Origin: Mayfieldus sp963740555
GTDB lineage: Bacteria > Actinomycetota > Thermoleophilia > Solirubrobacterales > 70-9
Direction: 5' to 3'
Assembly: GCA_963740555.1 (NCBI GenBank)
Contig: CAVUES010000012.1
Span: 190,088-254,087 of the forward strand
Length of the DNA stretch: 64,000 bases
The notes under the pieces were generated by a model. The model ran no database searches. It was not told the DNA's origin and worked only from the letters and a program-made list of their open reading frames with translations. Made by a program: the position numbers and the translations under genes. How positions within the stretch are numbered: position 1 is the first letter of the stretch; each line of letters begins with the position of its first letter. Below, one piece after another: positions 53,029-63,313 of the stretch.

Positions 53029-53905
53029 TCATGCGACGTGGGTGTGGCGGGCCAGCTCCGTCTCCGCCTCCACGTAGGTGACGTGCTCGCGGCCCGCCAG
53101 CAGCCGCTCGGCCGCCGCCCGCGCCTCCGCCACGTCGACCGCCGAGGCCGTCGGACGCGACTCGTGGCGCACCGGAACCGCGTCGACAACGCCGAGCCGC
53201 CACCCCTTGCGCTCGGCGACCGCCGCCCAATGCAGGCAGAGCCCCCAGCCCATCCCGTCCTCGGGGAACGGGGCGAGCGCCTTGTAGGCCTCGCGATTCA
53301 TCAGCAGGGCGGGGCCGATCTCGACGAAGCGCGTCTCGCGGACCAGCGCCGGCGCGGCGCCGGTTGACGTTCCACCAGCCGTAGCTGGCGCGGCTCAGCG
53401 CCGGCTGGGCGAGGGCGAGCCGGAAGCGCTCCGCCACCACCAGCAGGCGGTCGAGGAAGTGGCGGGGGACGGCAGACGTCGTCGTCGATGACCAGCACCC
53501 AGTCGGCGGCCAGCGGCCCCGCCGTCTCGGCGACGCGGTTGAGGTTCGCGAACTTTCCGCCGCGCATGTCGGTGAGCACGGTCTCGGTGGCGAGCGCCGG
53601 CGAGGCCGGTCCCATCGAGCCGAGGGCGACGCGGACGTTGTGCACCGACTCGCGGACCCGGCGCAGGGCCGCCTCGAGCCGTGCCCCGTCGTCGGCGTAG
53701 ATGCCGAGCACGAGCACGTCGAGGCGCGGGCCCTCGGCCGCCAGGGCGTCGAGCTCCCGCCCGACTCCCGAGAGCGCGCTGGCGGGCGTTCAGCGCCAGG
53801 TCGGCGAGGCGGCCGGTCCGCGCGCCCGACCAGGCTGCGGCGCAGGCGCCGGCGCAGCTTGCTGCGCGCCCGCCAGTCGAGCGGGTAGGCGTCGGCATCG
53901 TTCAC
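53029..53905 (-). CDS. GT2-type glycosyltransferase (multiply frameshifted)
   Basis: About 290 aa across three frames. Start VNDADAYPLDWRARSKL, then LDVLVLGIYADDGARLEAA, FANLNRVAETAGPLAADWVL and IDDDVCRPP (the metal motif), and the C-terminal MNREAYKALAPFPEDGMGWG plus VPVRHESRPT. The order and spacing fit a family 2 glycosyltransferase with a galactosyltransferase-like C-terminus. Single-base shifts sit at about 53470, 53760 and 53300. GTG 53905 overlaps the preceding stop (GTGA). Probably sound in the cell and broken by read errors. Confidence 0.68.
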
Positions 53906-55130
53906 GCTCGTTCGATGAACGCCCGCAGGCGCTCGATCAGCGCCGGGTCGAACGAGTCGTCCCAGCTGCGGCTCCAGTTGACCTCGGCCCCGCGCAGCGC
54001 GGCGTCGTGGTCGGTCGAGGCGGCGACCGCTTCGCGGATCCCCTCGCTTGATCCCCTCGATCGTCGGCTCGACCGCGATCAGGTTCTCCGAGATCGCGCC
54101 AGGGCTCGGCCGGTCTTGTTCTCGAAGGTGTTGGTGACCACCGGCATGCCGGCGGCCGCCATCTCCAGCGGGACGAGGCCGGGGCTGGGGAGTCAGCATC
54201 AGCGAGAGCCCGACCGCGTGGCCGCGCAGCAGATCGCGTAATGGCTCTGGTCGCGGCGCTCGAGGATCTTGACCCGCAAGCCGTCGCCGTAGCGGACCTC
54301 GCTCGGCTGCCGCGGGCCGATCCCGTTCAGCACCCACCCTTCGAGCGTGCCCTCCTGCCGCGAGCTTCGGCGAGCGCGATCAGGCCGAGCTCGAAGAGGT
54401 TCTGCTCCGCGTGCAGCTCGGGCCGCACGTGGAAGAGCAGCTTGCGCTCGGAGCCCGCGCAGCTCCTCAGGGGCGGGCGGCGGATCGGCGGCGATCGCGT
54501 CCTCGAACGCCGCCGAGGCCTCGTCGCCGGCATTCCGCTCGGCGAAGACGCCGAGCCGCCGGCTCGCGGAAGTAGTCGCGCAGCAGCTCGCTGCGAGAAG
54601 AGGGCGAAGTGGGGAAGTCGTAGCTCTGGCGCGCCAGCGCCGCCTCGCTGCCCATCGGCAGCGCCAGCGGCTCGCACTCGCCGATCAGATAGAGGAACGC
54701 GACCGCCTCCGAGCTCCTGCCCGGCCCGGTGGGCGATCTGCGCGGTCCACCAGGTGGTGGCGACGAAGCGGTCGCTCGGGGCTGACCTCCAGCGCGGCGG
54801 AGCGGTCGTGGGCGAGCTCGACCTCGATCGGGTCCGTGATCCCTTCGAGACCCGTCGACCCGCTCGATGTCCTGGCGCCAGGTCGGCGGCAGGTAGAAGG
54901 GCTCGTCGACGGAAACCACCCGCGACACGCGCGCCGGCTCTCGGCGAGCTTGCGCGCCAGGTTGAGACTCCTGATCGAGTCCTCGAAGAAGCGATCGAGC
55001 TCGATCTTCGGGATCAGCACGTTGATCCGCTCGGGCGCCATCGTCGCGAGACATCGAGCCGCAGCGGCGCGATCAGGCGCTGCAGGCGCGCGGCGACAGA
55101 GGGCTCGGAGGCGAGGGGAAGCTTCAGCAT
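53902..55130 (-). CDS. Rhamnosyltransferase-like GT4 (WsaF type, multiply frameshifted)
   Basis: About 410 aa spread over all three frames. The conserved pieces are ERINVLIPKIELDRFF, RVVSVDEPFYLPPTWR, VATTWWTAQIAHRA, YLIGECEPLALPMGSEA, KLLFHVRPELHAEQNLFELG, GWVLNGIGPRQPSEV, and EMAAAGMPVVTNTFENKT. This order is that of WsaF and related rhamnosyltransferases in surface glycans. At least eight single-base indels are needed to read it. ATG 55130 overlaps the upstream stop (ATGCTGA). Confidence is in the family, not in every base. Confidence 0.65.
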
Positions 55131-56604
55131 CGCTGGTGAGAGTCTCCCGCCCCGGGGGCGGGGGCGGCAGCCGCAGCATCTTGACCGCACTCAGCGTCGC
55201 CCGCCACAGCGAGCCGGCGACGAGCATGCGCTCGGTGCCCAGAGTCTGGGAGCGCGAGGACCGCGCCCTGACGCATCAGCCAGGCCCAGTGGGCGGGCGA
55301 GCGCTCGATGCGCGCCCAGCGGCGCAGCACGCCGGCGCTTGCGGCGGTCGATCGCCTTTCCCCCGCGCAGCAGCAGCAGCTCGGCAGAGGTGCGCACGCC
55401 GAGCACGAGTCGGATAGCTGGTCCGCAGCACCGACAGTCGGCGGGCGATCGCGGCGCGAAAGGCCGGGGGCGCTGCGGATCGCGTGGCGGAAAGCCCGGG
55501 CCCCTTGACCGGCGCGGGCGCCGCAGGCTCTCGTGCCCCAGTGCCGCGCCTCCGTGCTGGACGTAGTCGTAGAGCGGCCGGTCGACGTAGGCGACTTCGC
55601 CGAGCGCCATCGCCACCATCGCGACCCAGTGGTCGTGCAGCCCGCCCTCCGGCGGGGTCGGGAAAGGGCAGGACGTATTCGAGCAGCTCGCTGCGAAACA
55701 GCGCCGAGCCGCCGGTGACCGAGTTGGAGAGCAGAAGGCCCCGAGATCGTCGGAGTTGTGCTCGCGCTCGGTCCAGAAGGTCTCCGAGATCGTCTTGCCC
55801 TCGCCGTCGGTCACCCGCATGTCGCTGTAGGCGAGCGTCACATCGCCTCGAGATCCGCTCGACCAGCGCCGCCAGCTTGTCGGGGTGCCAGTGGTCGTCC
55901 TGGTCGGAGAGGGCGACCAGCCCGGCCTCGGCCGGCACCGTGGCCAGGGCGCGCTCGAAGTTGCGGTAGTAGCCGAGCCGCGGCGCGTTGGCGCTGCGAC
56001 CCGGAAGCGTGGATCGCCGCCGACCAGCTCGCTCGATCAGCGCCAGGGCCTCGGGGCGCGAGTCGTCGTCGCTGATCAGGCAGATCCAGTTCTCGTAGGT
56101 CTGGGCGCGGATCGACTCGATCTGCCGGCGGAAGAGCCCCGGCGGCGGGTTGAAGGTCGCCATGCAGATCGCGACCTGGGGCGCGCCGCCGTTGAGGCGC
56201 GCCCAGTGCCTGCGCTCGCCGGGCGAGCAGGCGCAGCGAGGCGACCGGGCTTGGAAGCGGCCTCGCCGCCCGCCAAGCTTGGCGCGGAGCCCGATCTCGA
56301 CCTCGCGCGGCTCGCTCGACCTCGCGGCAGCTTGACCAGCCCCCAGAAGCCGCTGCGGTAGGCGAGGTCCGGGCGCCAGCGGTCGAGCTCGCTCAGCTCG
56401 TGCAGGACGTCGGGGCGCGGCATCCCATGAGCGATCAGCGGCTGAGGCTTCGCCGTCGACCACCAGCTCCAAGCGCCTGATCTGCCGCCGGGCGTGAAAG
56501 CACCAGCCGTAGAGGGTCAGCACGTTGCCGCGGCCGACCGCGATCTCGGCGGGCAGCTCCGACTCGATCCCGAAATGCAGCCCGGGGTCGTCTGAAGGGT
56601 TCAT
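55124..56604 (-). CDS. GT2 glycosyltransferase with N-terminal extension (multiply frameshifted)
   Basis: About 490 aa. N-terminal accessory part (LHFGIESELPAEIAVGRG, LTLYGWCFHARRQIRRLELV), then the GT2 core QVAICMATFNPPPGLFRRQI, SIRAQTYENWICLISDDDS, SDQDDHWHPDKL and DMRVTDGEGKTISETFW, finishing with HDHWVAMVAMALGEVAYVDRPLYDYVQHG. Repeated one-base shifts between 55150 and 56340 scatter it. ATG 56604 is taken from the conserved start. It belongs to the glycan cluster on the minus strand. Confidence 0.68.
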
Positions 56605-56659
56605 CCCAGGCATGTAAACACGGAAGGAGGCGCTGACCCGCGCCCGAAGATCGCGGCGA

Positions 56660-56980
56660 ATGAAGATCACCGCAAGAAGAACCCTGATGAAGTCGGCCCC
56701 CGAGCTCTGGGAGCTGCTGGACGGCGAGCTTCAGCTTCGCCACTGGTCGGCACGCCTTTGCGACGGCGACGGCGCGATCGAGGTGACCGCCCGCGACCCG
56801 GGGCGTTCGATCGCCTGGCGATGCGACAGCGTGAAGGTCAAGGTCAAGCTCGAGGAGAAGGGCTTCGGCACCCGGGTGGCGATCGCGGCCAGAGGCGAGC
56901 AGGGGCTGAAGGAAGCCATGCTCGACGGCCTCCTCGACGAGCTGGCCGAGCCGCAGCGGCGACCTTTCAGCGCCGTCTAG
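56660..56980 (+). CDS. Small protein of unknown function
   Basis: 106 aa, opening MKITARRTLMKSAPELWELL, then HWSARLCDGDGAIEVTARD, a beta-rich middle (KVKVKLEEKGFGTRVAIAA) and a C-terminal acidic helix (EAMLDGLLDELAE). A SRPBCC/START-like small domain is conceivable but no clear match is seen. It is divergent from the GT2 gene and precedes a methyltransferase by 56 bases. Confidence 0.55.
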   Translation: MKITARRTLMKSAPELWELLDGELQLRHWSARLCDGDGAIEVTARDPGRSIAWRCDSVKVKVKLEEKGFGTRVAIAARGEQGLKEAMLDGLLDELAEPQRRPFSAV

Positions 56981-57036
56981 GTCCGACCGACTTCCGGGCA
57001 GCCTCCGAAGCGGCCACGGCTATCGTGGGCACTCAG

Positions 57037-57694
57037 ATGGCTTCCGAAGCACGCGATGGCGGGCAGGTCTACGCCGCCTCCCACCGGCGGGGCCTGGCGC
57101 GGATCGCGGAGCCGTTTTCGCGCCGTGCGAGGGAGCGAAGGCATGCGCTCTACCGGCGCGCGATGTCGCCGAAGCCCGGCGATCGCATCCTCGACGTCGG
57201 CTGCGGCCCCGCCGGGCTTGCCGGCATCGAGCCCGACACCGACATCACCGGGCTCGACCTGGCCGACCGCCCCGAATACCCGGGCCGCCGCTTCGTGCGC
57301 GGCGACGCCCGTGCGCTGCCCTTCGACGACGGACTCGTTCGACATCGCCTACTCGAACTCGCTGGTCGAGCACCTCGACCCCGCCGACCGCCAGCGCTTC
57401 GCCGCCGAGATCCGCCGCGTCGCGGGCCGCTACTGGGTGCAGACGCCGAACCGCTACTTCCCGATCGAGCCGCACGTGCTGCTCCCGGGCTTTCAGTTCC
57501 TGCCAGAGTCGGCCAGGCGCCGCCTCTGGCGGCTGGGGATGCCGCGAACCCCGTATGAGCCGATCGAGCTGCTCGGCGCCGCCGAGCTGCGGGAGCTGTT
57601 TCCCGACGCGGTGATCCTGCGTGAGCGGTTCGCCGGGCTGACCAAGTCGCTGATCGCGGTCGGCCCAGCCGACCTGGTCGGCGCCCCCCGCTGA
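57037..57694 (+). CDS. SAM-dependent methyltransferase (frameshifted)
   Basis: About 218 aa class I methyltransferase: DRILDVGCGPAGLAGIEP (motif I), TGLDLADRPEYPG, then after a one-base insertion near 57332, DIAYSNSLVEHLDPADRQRF and GRYWVQTPNRYFPIEPHVLLP. The end is FAGLTKSLIAVGPADL. ATG 57037. The typical UbiE/COQ5-like fold with an acceptor loop near NRYFPIEP suggests a lipid or glycan substrate. It is the last gene of the surface-glycan block on this strand. Confidence 0.82.
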
Positions 57695-57723
57695 GTCCGT
57701 CGTCGCGGGAATATCCTGTTCAC

Positions 57724-59353
57724 ATGGCTGCCCGACCCACCGAAGACCGCACGATCGCCCCAATCGTCGGCCCCGACGACGAGCGGGTGTTCACCGATTC
57801 GGGGATCGAGATCGAGCAGGTCTACACCGACGCCGACGTCGCCCCCGACCTCGATCAGCGGCTCGGCGAGCCGGGCGCCTTTCCATACACCCGCGGGATC
57901 CATCCCGGCATGTACCGCGACCGGCTCTGGACGATGCGCCAGTACGCCGGCTACGCGACCGCCGAGGAGACCAACACCCGCTACCGATATCTGATCGAGC
58001 ACGGCTCGACCGGCCTCTCGATGGCCTTCGACCTGCCGACCCAGCTGGGCCGGGACTCTGACGATCCGCTGTGCCGGGGCGAGGTTGGCCGCACCGGGGT
58101 CGCGATCGACACCGTCGAGGACATGCGGATCGCCTTCGATCAGATCCCCCTCGACGGGGTCTCGACCTCGATGACGATCAACGCCCCGGCCGCGATTCTG
58201 CTGCTGCTCTACGAGCTGGTCGGCGAGGAGCAGGGCGTCAAGGCGGACCAGCTGCGCGGCACGGTCCAGAACGACGTCCTGAAGGAGTACGTGTCGCGCG
58301 GCAACTACATCTATCCGCCGGAGCCGACGATGCGGCTCACCACCGACATCTTCGCCTACTGCGACGAGCAAGTCCCGCAGTGGAACACGATCTCGATCTC
58401 CGGCTACCACATGCGCGAGAAGGGCTGCTCGGCGGTGCAGGAGGTCGCGTTCACGCTTGCCAACGCGATCGCCTACGTGCAGGCCGGGCTCGACGCCGGG
58501 CTGGAGATCGACCGCTTCGGCAAGCGGCTGGCCTTCTTCTTCAACTGCCACAACAACGTCTTCCAGGAGGTGGCCAAGTTCAGGGCCGCGCGCCGCATGT
58601 GGGCGAAGATCATGCGCGAACGGTTCGGGGCCACCGACGAGGACGCGCTGAAGATCCGCTTCCACACCCAGACCGGCGGCGTCACCCTCCAGGCCCAGCA
58701 GCCCGAGGTGAACATCGTTCGTGTCGCGCTCCAGGGCTTCGCCGCCGTTTGCGGCGGCACCCAATCGCTGCACACGAACGGCTTCGACGAGGCGCTGGCG
58801 TTGCCGAGCGAGCGCTCGGCGCGGATCGCGCTGCGCACCCAGCAGGTCCTTGCCCACGAGTCGGGGGTCGCCGACACGGTCGACCCGTTCGCCGGCTCCT
58901 ATTTCATCGAGGCGCTCACCGACGAGATCGAGCAGCGCTCCTGGGAGCTGATGGACAAGGTCGAGGAGCTGGGGGGCTCGGTGCAGGCGCTCGATTTCAT
59001 CCAGCGCGAGATCGAGGAGTCCGCCGCTTCCTACGAGGCGCGCTACCGCACCGGGCAGGACATCGTCGTCGGCGTCAACAAGTACGTCACCGACCAGATC
59101 GACGACGTCGACATCCTCAAGGTCGATCCCGAGTCCGAAGAGCGCCAGCTCAAGCGCCTTGCCGACCTTCAAGGAAGCTCGCGACGGGGTCGAGCTGGAG
59201 CGCAAGCTGGAGGCGCTCCGCGACGTGGCACGCGGCGAGGGCAACCTGCTGCACCCGATTCGGGAGGCGTTGAGCGCCGGTGCCTCGATCGGCGAGGTCT
59301 GCGGAGCGATGCGCGACGTCTTCGGCGAGTACCGCGGCGGGGCGTTCTTCTGA
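57724..59353 (+). CDS. Methylmalonyl-CoA mutase large subunit, catalytic domain only (frameshifted)
   Basis: About 542 aa. MYRDRLWTMRQYAGYATAEE, STGLSMAFDLPTQLG, NYIYPPEPTMRLTTDI and ISISGYHMREKG are the (beta/alpha)8 CoA-binding mutase domain. NCHNNVFQEVAKFRAARRMW and FHTQTGGVTLQAQQPEVN follow. An extra base at about 59165 precedes KEARDGVELERK and the natural end at 59353. No B12-binding domain is attached, so a separate small subunit, absent here, is required. Conserved Tyr in GMYRDR favours methylmalonyl-CoA over isobutyryl-CoA, but this is not decisive. Confidence 0.87.
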
Positions 59354-61048
59354 GCCGCGCCACCGGCGGCTGACTGCGTGCGGCCACGATCGCGCTCCGG
59401 CGGCGGCGCCGCGATGCGATTCAACATCGTCGTGGTGCTGATCACGCTCGTCGGTCGGACTCGGACTCGTCGCACGCGGGGACCGGACCAACTGGTCGCA
59501 GGGTTTCGGCTGGGACGGCAGCACCTACGGCGACCTCGCCGAGCACTTCCCCGGCGCGGTGTTCGGGGACGAGGGGGTGACCCCGCCGGGCTATGGGCGA
59601 TACCAGCGGCCCGAGGCCGCACGGCGTCGACCCGCTACTACGTGCGGCGCATCCTGCCTTCGGCGGTCGTCTACTTCACGCCTCTCCGGCCTCGGGATCT
59701 CGCAAGACGCCGCGACAATGTCATCGCCGGCTTCGGCGATCTGGAACGCGGCTGATCATCGCGCTGCGTGGCGTTCCTCTGGTGTCTGATCTGCGACCGA
59801 CTCGGGACTGAGACGGTCCGCGAAGCTGCTCGGCCTCACGCGCTGCTGGTCAACTTCGCGGTGCTCAAGCCCGCCTTCTACTGGCCGGTGCAGACAGACA
59901 CGTTCGCGTTCGGCTTCGGCGCCGCCTCGCTCTACTTCTGGCTCAGCCGAAACACCCTGGGCTGGCGAGCGACGCACCGTGCTCGGCTCCTTCGCTTGGC
60001 CCACCCTGCTGCCCTTCGGCGCGGCGCTGCTGCTTCTCGACACGCCAAGCCGCATGCCGCTGCAACACGTCGGCGCTACTCCGCCAGGGAGGACCGCAGA
60101 GCCAGCTCGATGGCGATAGGGTAGCGGTGGCGGCCGCTCCGGCACTCGCGCTGCTCGGCTACCTGATCTACCTCGCGCGTCGACGGCTTTGAAGCGTGCG
60201 TGAGGGATCCCGCTGGGCGCCGCGATTCGCCCTCGCCGCATCCGCATCGCGGCGCTGTTCGTGTTCGTCGCCCTGCTGCTGAGCTGGTGCCGGACTTCGA
60301 GGCGTCAGCAGCTCAGCGAGATCGGTCGCTTGCTGCTCAGCTACCGAGCGCTGCCGTGGCGGCGTGTGAGTTGGGGCTCGTGTTCGTTGGCCAGGCGCTG
60401 CTGGCGGAACGGGCGGAGACACGATCGACCAGGCGCGAGGTGCTGCGCTCGTCGCTGTGAGTACAGCGCCCTGGACCCGGCCCGTTCCGGTCGTGGCCGT
60501 GAGGCTTCTGATCGGTCCCGCGATCGTCCTCGTCGGGTTGCGCTGGCCGCGAAGTGTGCGCGCAGCTCCAACGCTTATGGGCCCGGCGCCAGCCCCCGAG
60601 ATGCTGATCGCCATTCATCAGCATCGTCAGCGCACCGAGCCGGCGACAAGATGCCCTGGTCGTCGACGCCGCTGGTCGTCGTTTTCATGGTCGCCAGGTC
60701 CGTGCGGCGCGGACAGATCCGACGCATGGTCTCGAGCCCACCTTCCTGGCCGGCTACCATCGCCCGGTCTCGATGGGTGCTGAGCATACGCGTGATCGCC
60801 GCAATTTGGAGCCTGCGGACGGACGACGTCGCTGTTCGAGCTAGTCATGGACCGTCCCGGGCTCGACTGCCGCTATTTCATTGGCATGAGATCCGAGCGT
60901 AGCGGGACCTCCGATCGCAGCGACTGCGTATCTCGCCGTGCAGCTTGCGAGCTGACGGTCTCTGCTACGCGACCTCGTTGTGTCGTCCGATCTCGCGCCG
61001 CGACGGAGAGTATGTGAGTCTACATTACTCGTAAATAGACTGCGGCCG
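59354..61048 (+). pseudogene. Gene-poor 1.7 kb with scattered pieces of a membrane protein
   Basis: No intact gene. Short pieces in different plus-strand frames look like parts of one polytopic protein: GAAMRFNIVVVLITLVG, FGWDGSTYGDLAEHFPG, LLVNFAVLKPAFYWPVQTD, FAFGFGAASLYFWLSRNTLG, ALLGYLIYLARRRL and PVVAVRLLIGPAIVLVGLRW. The pattern is that of a damaged membrane protein or, given the indels nearby, of badly read sequence. From 60.2 to 61.0 kb nothing coherent is seen; the frames are short and basic. I cannot tell decay from error. Confidence 0.5.
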
Positions 61049-62617
61049 ATGCGCGAGAAGTTCCCCGAGACCCACGAGGAGAAGCTCGAGTACCTGCGCG
61101 AGCTGCGCGAGGCGGCGATCCACTCGGCCTCCGAGGAGGCGGTGACCAAGCAGCACGAGAAGGGCAAGCTCACCGCTCGCGAGCGGATCGAGAAGCTTCT
61201 CGATCCCGGCTCGTTCGAGGAGCTGGACACCTTCGTCCGCCACCGCACCTACGAGTTCGAGATGCAGAAGCGCCGCCCCTGGGGCGACGCCGTGGTGACC
61301 GGCTACGGGACGATCGACGGGCGTACCGTGTTCGTCTTCTCGCAGGACTTCACCGTCTTCGGCGGCTCACTGGGCGAGGTGATGGCGGAGAAGATGTGCA
61401 AGGTGATGGACCTGGCGGCCGAGGTCGGCGCGCCGGTGATTGGGATCAACGACTCCGGCGGAGCACGGATCCAGGAAGGCGTCGTCTCGCTGGGTGCCTA
61501 CGGGGACGTCTTCGTCCGCAACGTCAAGTGCTCGGGGGTGATCCCGCAGATCAGCCTGGTCATGGGCCCCTGCGCGGGCGGTGCCGTCTACTCGCCCGCG
61601 ATGACCGACTTCATCTTCATGGTCAAGGAGACCTCGCACATGTTCATCACCGGCCCCGAGGTGATCAAGACGGTGACCGGCGAGGAGACCACCTTCGAGG
61701 AGCTTGGCGGCGCGATGTCCCACAACACGAAGTCGGGGGTCGCCCACTTCGCCGCCGACGACGAGGAGAGCTGTCTGGAGGACGTCCGCTACCTGATGTC
61801 GTTTTTGCCGCTCAACAACCTCGAGCTGCCGCCGCGGGTCGAGCCCCACGACGACCCCGACCGCATGGAGACGACCCTCGACACGATCGTCCCCGACGAT
61901 CCGTCAAAGCCCTACGACATGCGCAACGTGATCTCGCTGATCGTCGACGACGGCGAGTTCTTCGAGGTCCAGGAGCACTTCGCGCGCAACATCGTGATCG
62001 GCTTCTCGCGGCTCGACGGCTTTCCGGTCGGCGTGGTCGGCAACCAGCCCGCGCACCTGGCAGGGGTGCTGGACATCGAGTCGTCGGAGAAGGCGGCCCG
62101 ATTCGTGCGCTTTTGCGACGCCTTCAACGTTCCGCTTCTCACCTTCACGGACGTGCCCGGATTTCTCCCCGGGACCTCGCAGGAGTGGGGCGGGATCATC
62201 CGCCACGGCGCCAAGCTTCTCTACGCGTTCACCGAGGCGACCGTCCCGAAGCTCACCGTCGTCACCCGCAAGGCCTACGGCGGCGCCTATGACGTCATGA
62301 ACTCGAAGCACATGCTGGCCGACTTCAACTTCGCCTGGCCGACTGCCGAGGTCGCGGTGATGGGGCCGGAGGGCGCGGTCAACATCATCTACCGGCGCGA
62401 CATCGCCGACTCCCCCACCCCCGACGAGCGCCGGGCGAAGCTGATCGGCGATTACAAGGCGCATTTCGCCAATCCCTACTCGGCGGCCGAGCGCGGCTAC
62501 ATCGACGACGTGATCGTCCCTCATGAGACACGCCCGAAGCTGATCCGGGCGCTGCGCACGCTGCGGACCAAGCGCGTCGAGCAGCCGAAGCGCAAGCACG
62601 GCAACATCCCGCTCTAG
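61049..62617 (+). CDS. pccB: Propionyl/acyl-CoA carboxylase beta subunit
   Basis: 522 aa carboxyltransferase that moves CO2 from biotin to propionyl-CoA or another acyl-CoA. Features: KLTARERIEKLLDPGSFEEL, FSQDFTVFGGSLGE, the acyl-CoA site GINDSGGARIQEGV and MGPCAGGAVYSPAM, FTDVPGFLPGTSQEW and RKAYGGAYDVMNSK. The family length is normal and the frame is unbroken. With the mutase just upstream this forms part of propionate/methylmalonate metabolism; the biotin-carrying alpha subunit is not in the window. ATG 61049. Confidence 0.94.
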   Translation: MREKFPETHEEKLEYLRELREAAIHSASEEAVTKQHEKGKLTARERIEKLLDPGSFEELDTFVRHRTYEFEMQKRRPWGDAVVTGYGTIDGRTVFVFSQDFTVFGGSLGEVMAEKMCKVMDLAAEVGAPVIGINDSGGARIQEGVVSLGAYGDVFVRNVKCSGVIPQISLVMGPCAGGAVYSPAMTDFIFMVKETSHMFITGPEVIKTVTGEETTFEELGGAMSHNTKSGVAHFAADDEESCLEDVRYLMSFLPLNNLELPPRVEPHDDPDRMETTLDTIVPDDPSKPYDMRNVISLIVDDGEFFEVQEHFARNIVIGFSRLDGFPVGVVGNQPAHLAGVLDIESSEKAARFVRFCDAFNVPLLTFTDVPGFLPGTSQEWGGIIRHGAKLLYAFTEATVPKLTVVTRKAYGGAYDVMNSKHMLADFNFAWPTAEVAVMGPEGAVNIIYRRDIADSPTPDERRAKLIGDYKAHFANPYSAAERGYIDDVIVPHETRPKLIRALRTLRTKRVEQPKRKHGNIPL

Positions 62618-62629
62618 CGCACACGATCC

Positions 62630-63313
62630 CTAGGGAAGGTCGAGCGAGTCCAGCAGGCGCTCGAAGTTCCCGGTCAGAAACGGCTCTGGATCGTCGACCG
62701 AGGCAACCAGCCGCTCGACCGCGTCCGACTGCTCGAGCAGCGGGAAGTCGGACCCGAACATGATCCTCGGCGCGGTTCGCCGTTCGTGCAGCGCATGGTC
62801 GATGAGATCGCCGACGAAGGCCGGGCTTCGCTCCCCCGAGACCCACCCGAACTCGTGCTGCGTTACCGAGAAGTCCAGCCAGACATTGGTCGCGAAGCGG
62901 CACATCTTCACGAACTCGACGATGTCGTAGCCGCCCGCGTGGCACATCACGAAAGCGACCTCGGGGTGAGCGAGGGCGAGATCGAAGTACGCCCGTGGCG
63001 CCCAGCGGACGGCGTTGAGGCTGTCGATCAAGACCAGCCGGCGACCGAAGCGGGAGATGTCCGCATCGACCCAGTCGGGCCCGAATCGCTCGCGACGGGG
63101 GTGGTACTTGATCGCCGCGCCCTCGATCTCTGACCCGGCCCTGGCGTATGGAACGGCTATGCGCTTGCGCGCCGGGTCGGCCAAGCCGGCGATCGCGTCG
63201 TTAGGAACCGTCCCCTCGAAGTACGGCTCGCCCTCCAACGCGATCACGAATCCGCCGGCCGCCTCGCCGGGCCGGTGGCAGTGCGCGTCATGGAACTCCG
63301 GCAGCTTGCTCAT
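62630..63313 (-). CDS. Amidohydrolase 2-like TIM-barrel protein
   Basis: 227 aa. The start PEFHDAHCHRPGEA carries an HxH metal motif; FVMCHAGGYDIVEFV and MFGSDFPLLEQSDAVERLV hold the later His and Asp ligands, the order of the metal-dependent amidohydrolase 2 family. It may hydrolyse or decarboxylate a small cyclic substrate. The start overlaps the ATP-grasp gene stop by four bases (63310-63313), so they form a two-gene unit. Substrate unknown. Confidence 0.82.
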   Translation of the reverse strand: MSKLPEFHDAHCHRPGEAAGGFVIALEGEPYFEGTVPNDAIAGLADPARKRIAVPYARAGSEIEGAAIKYHPRRERFGPDWVDADISRFGRRLVLIDSLNAVRWAPRAYFDLALAHPEVAFVMCHAGGYDIVEFVKMCRFATNVWLDFSVTQHEFGWVSGERSPAFVGDLIDHALHERRTAPRIMFGSDFPLLEQSDAVERLVASVDDPEPFLTGNFERLLDSLDLP

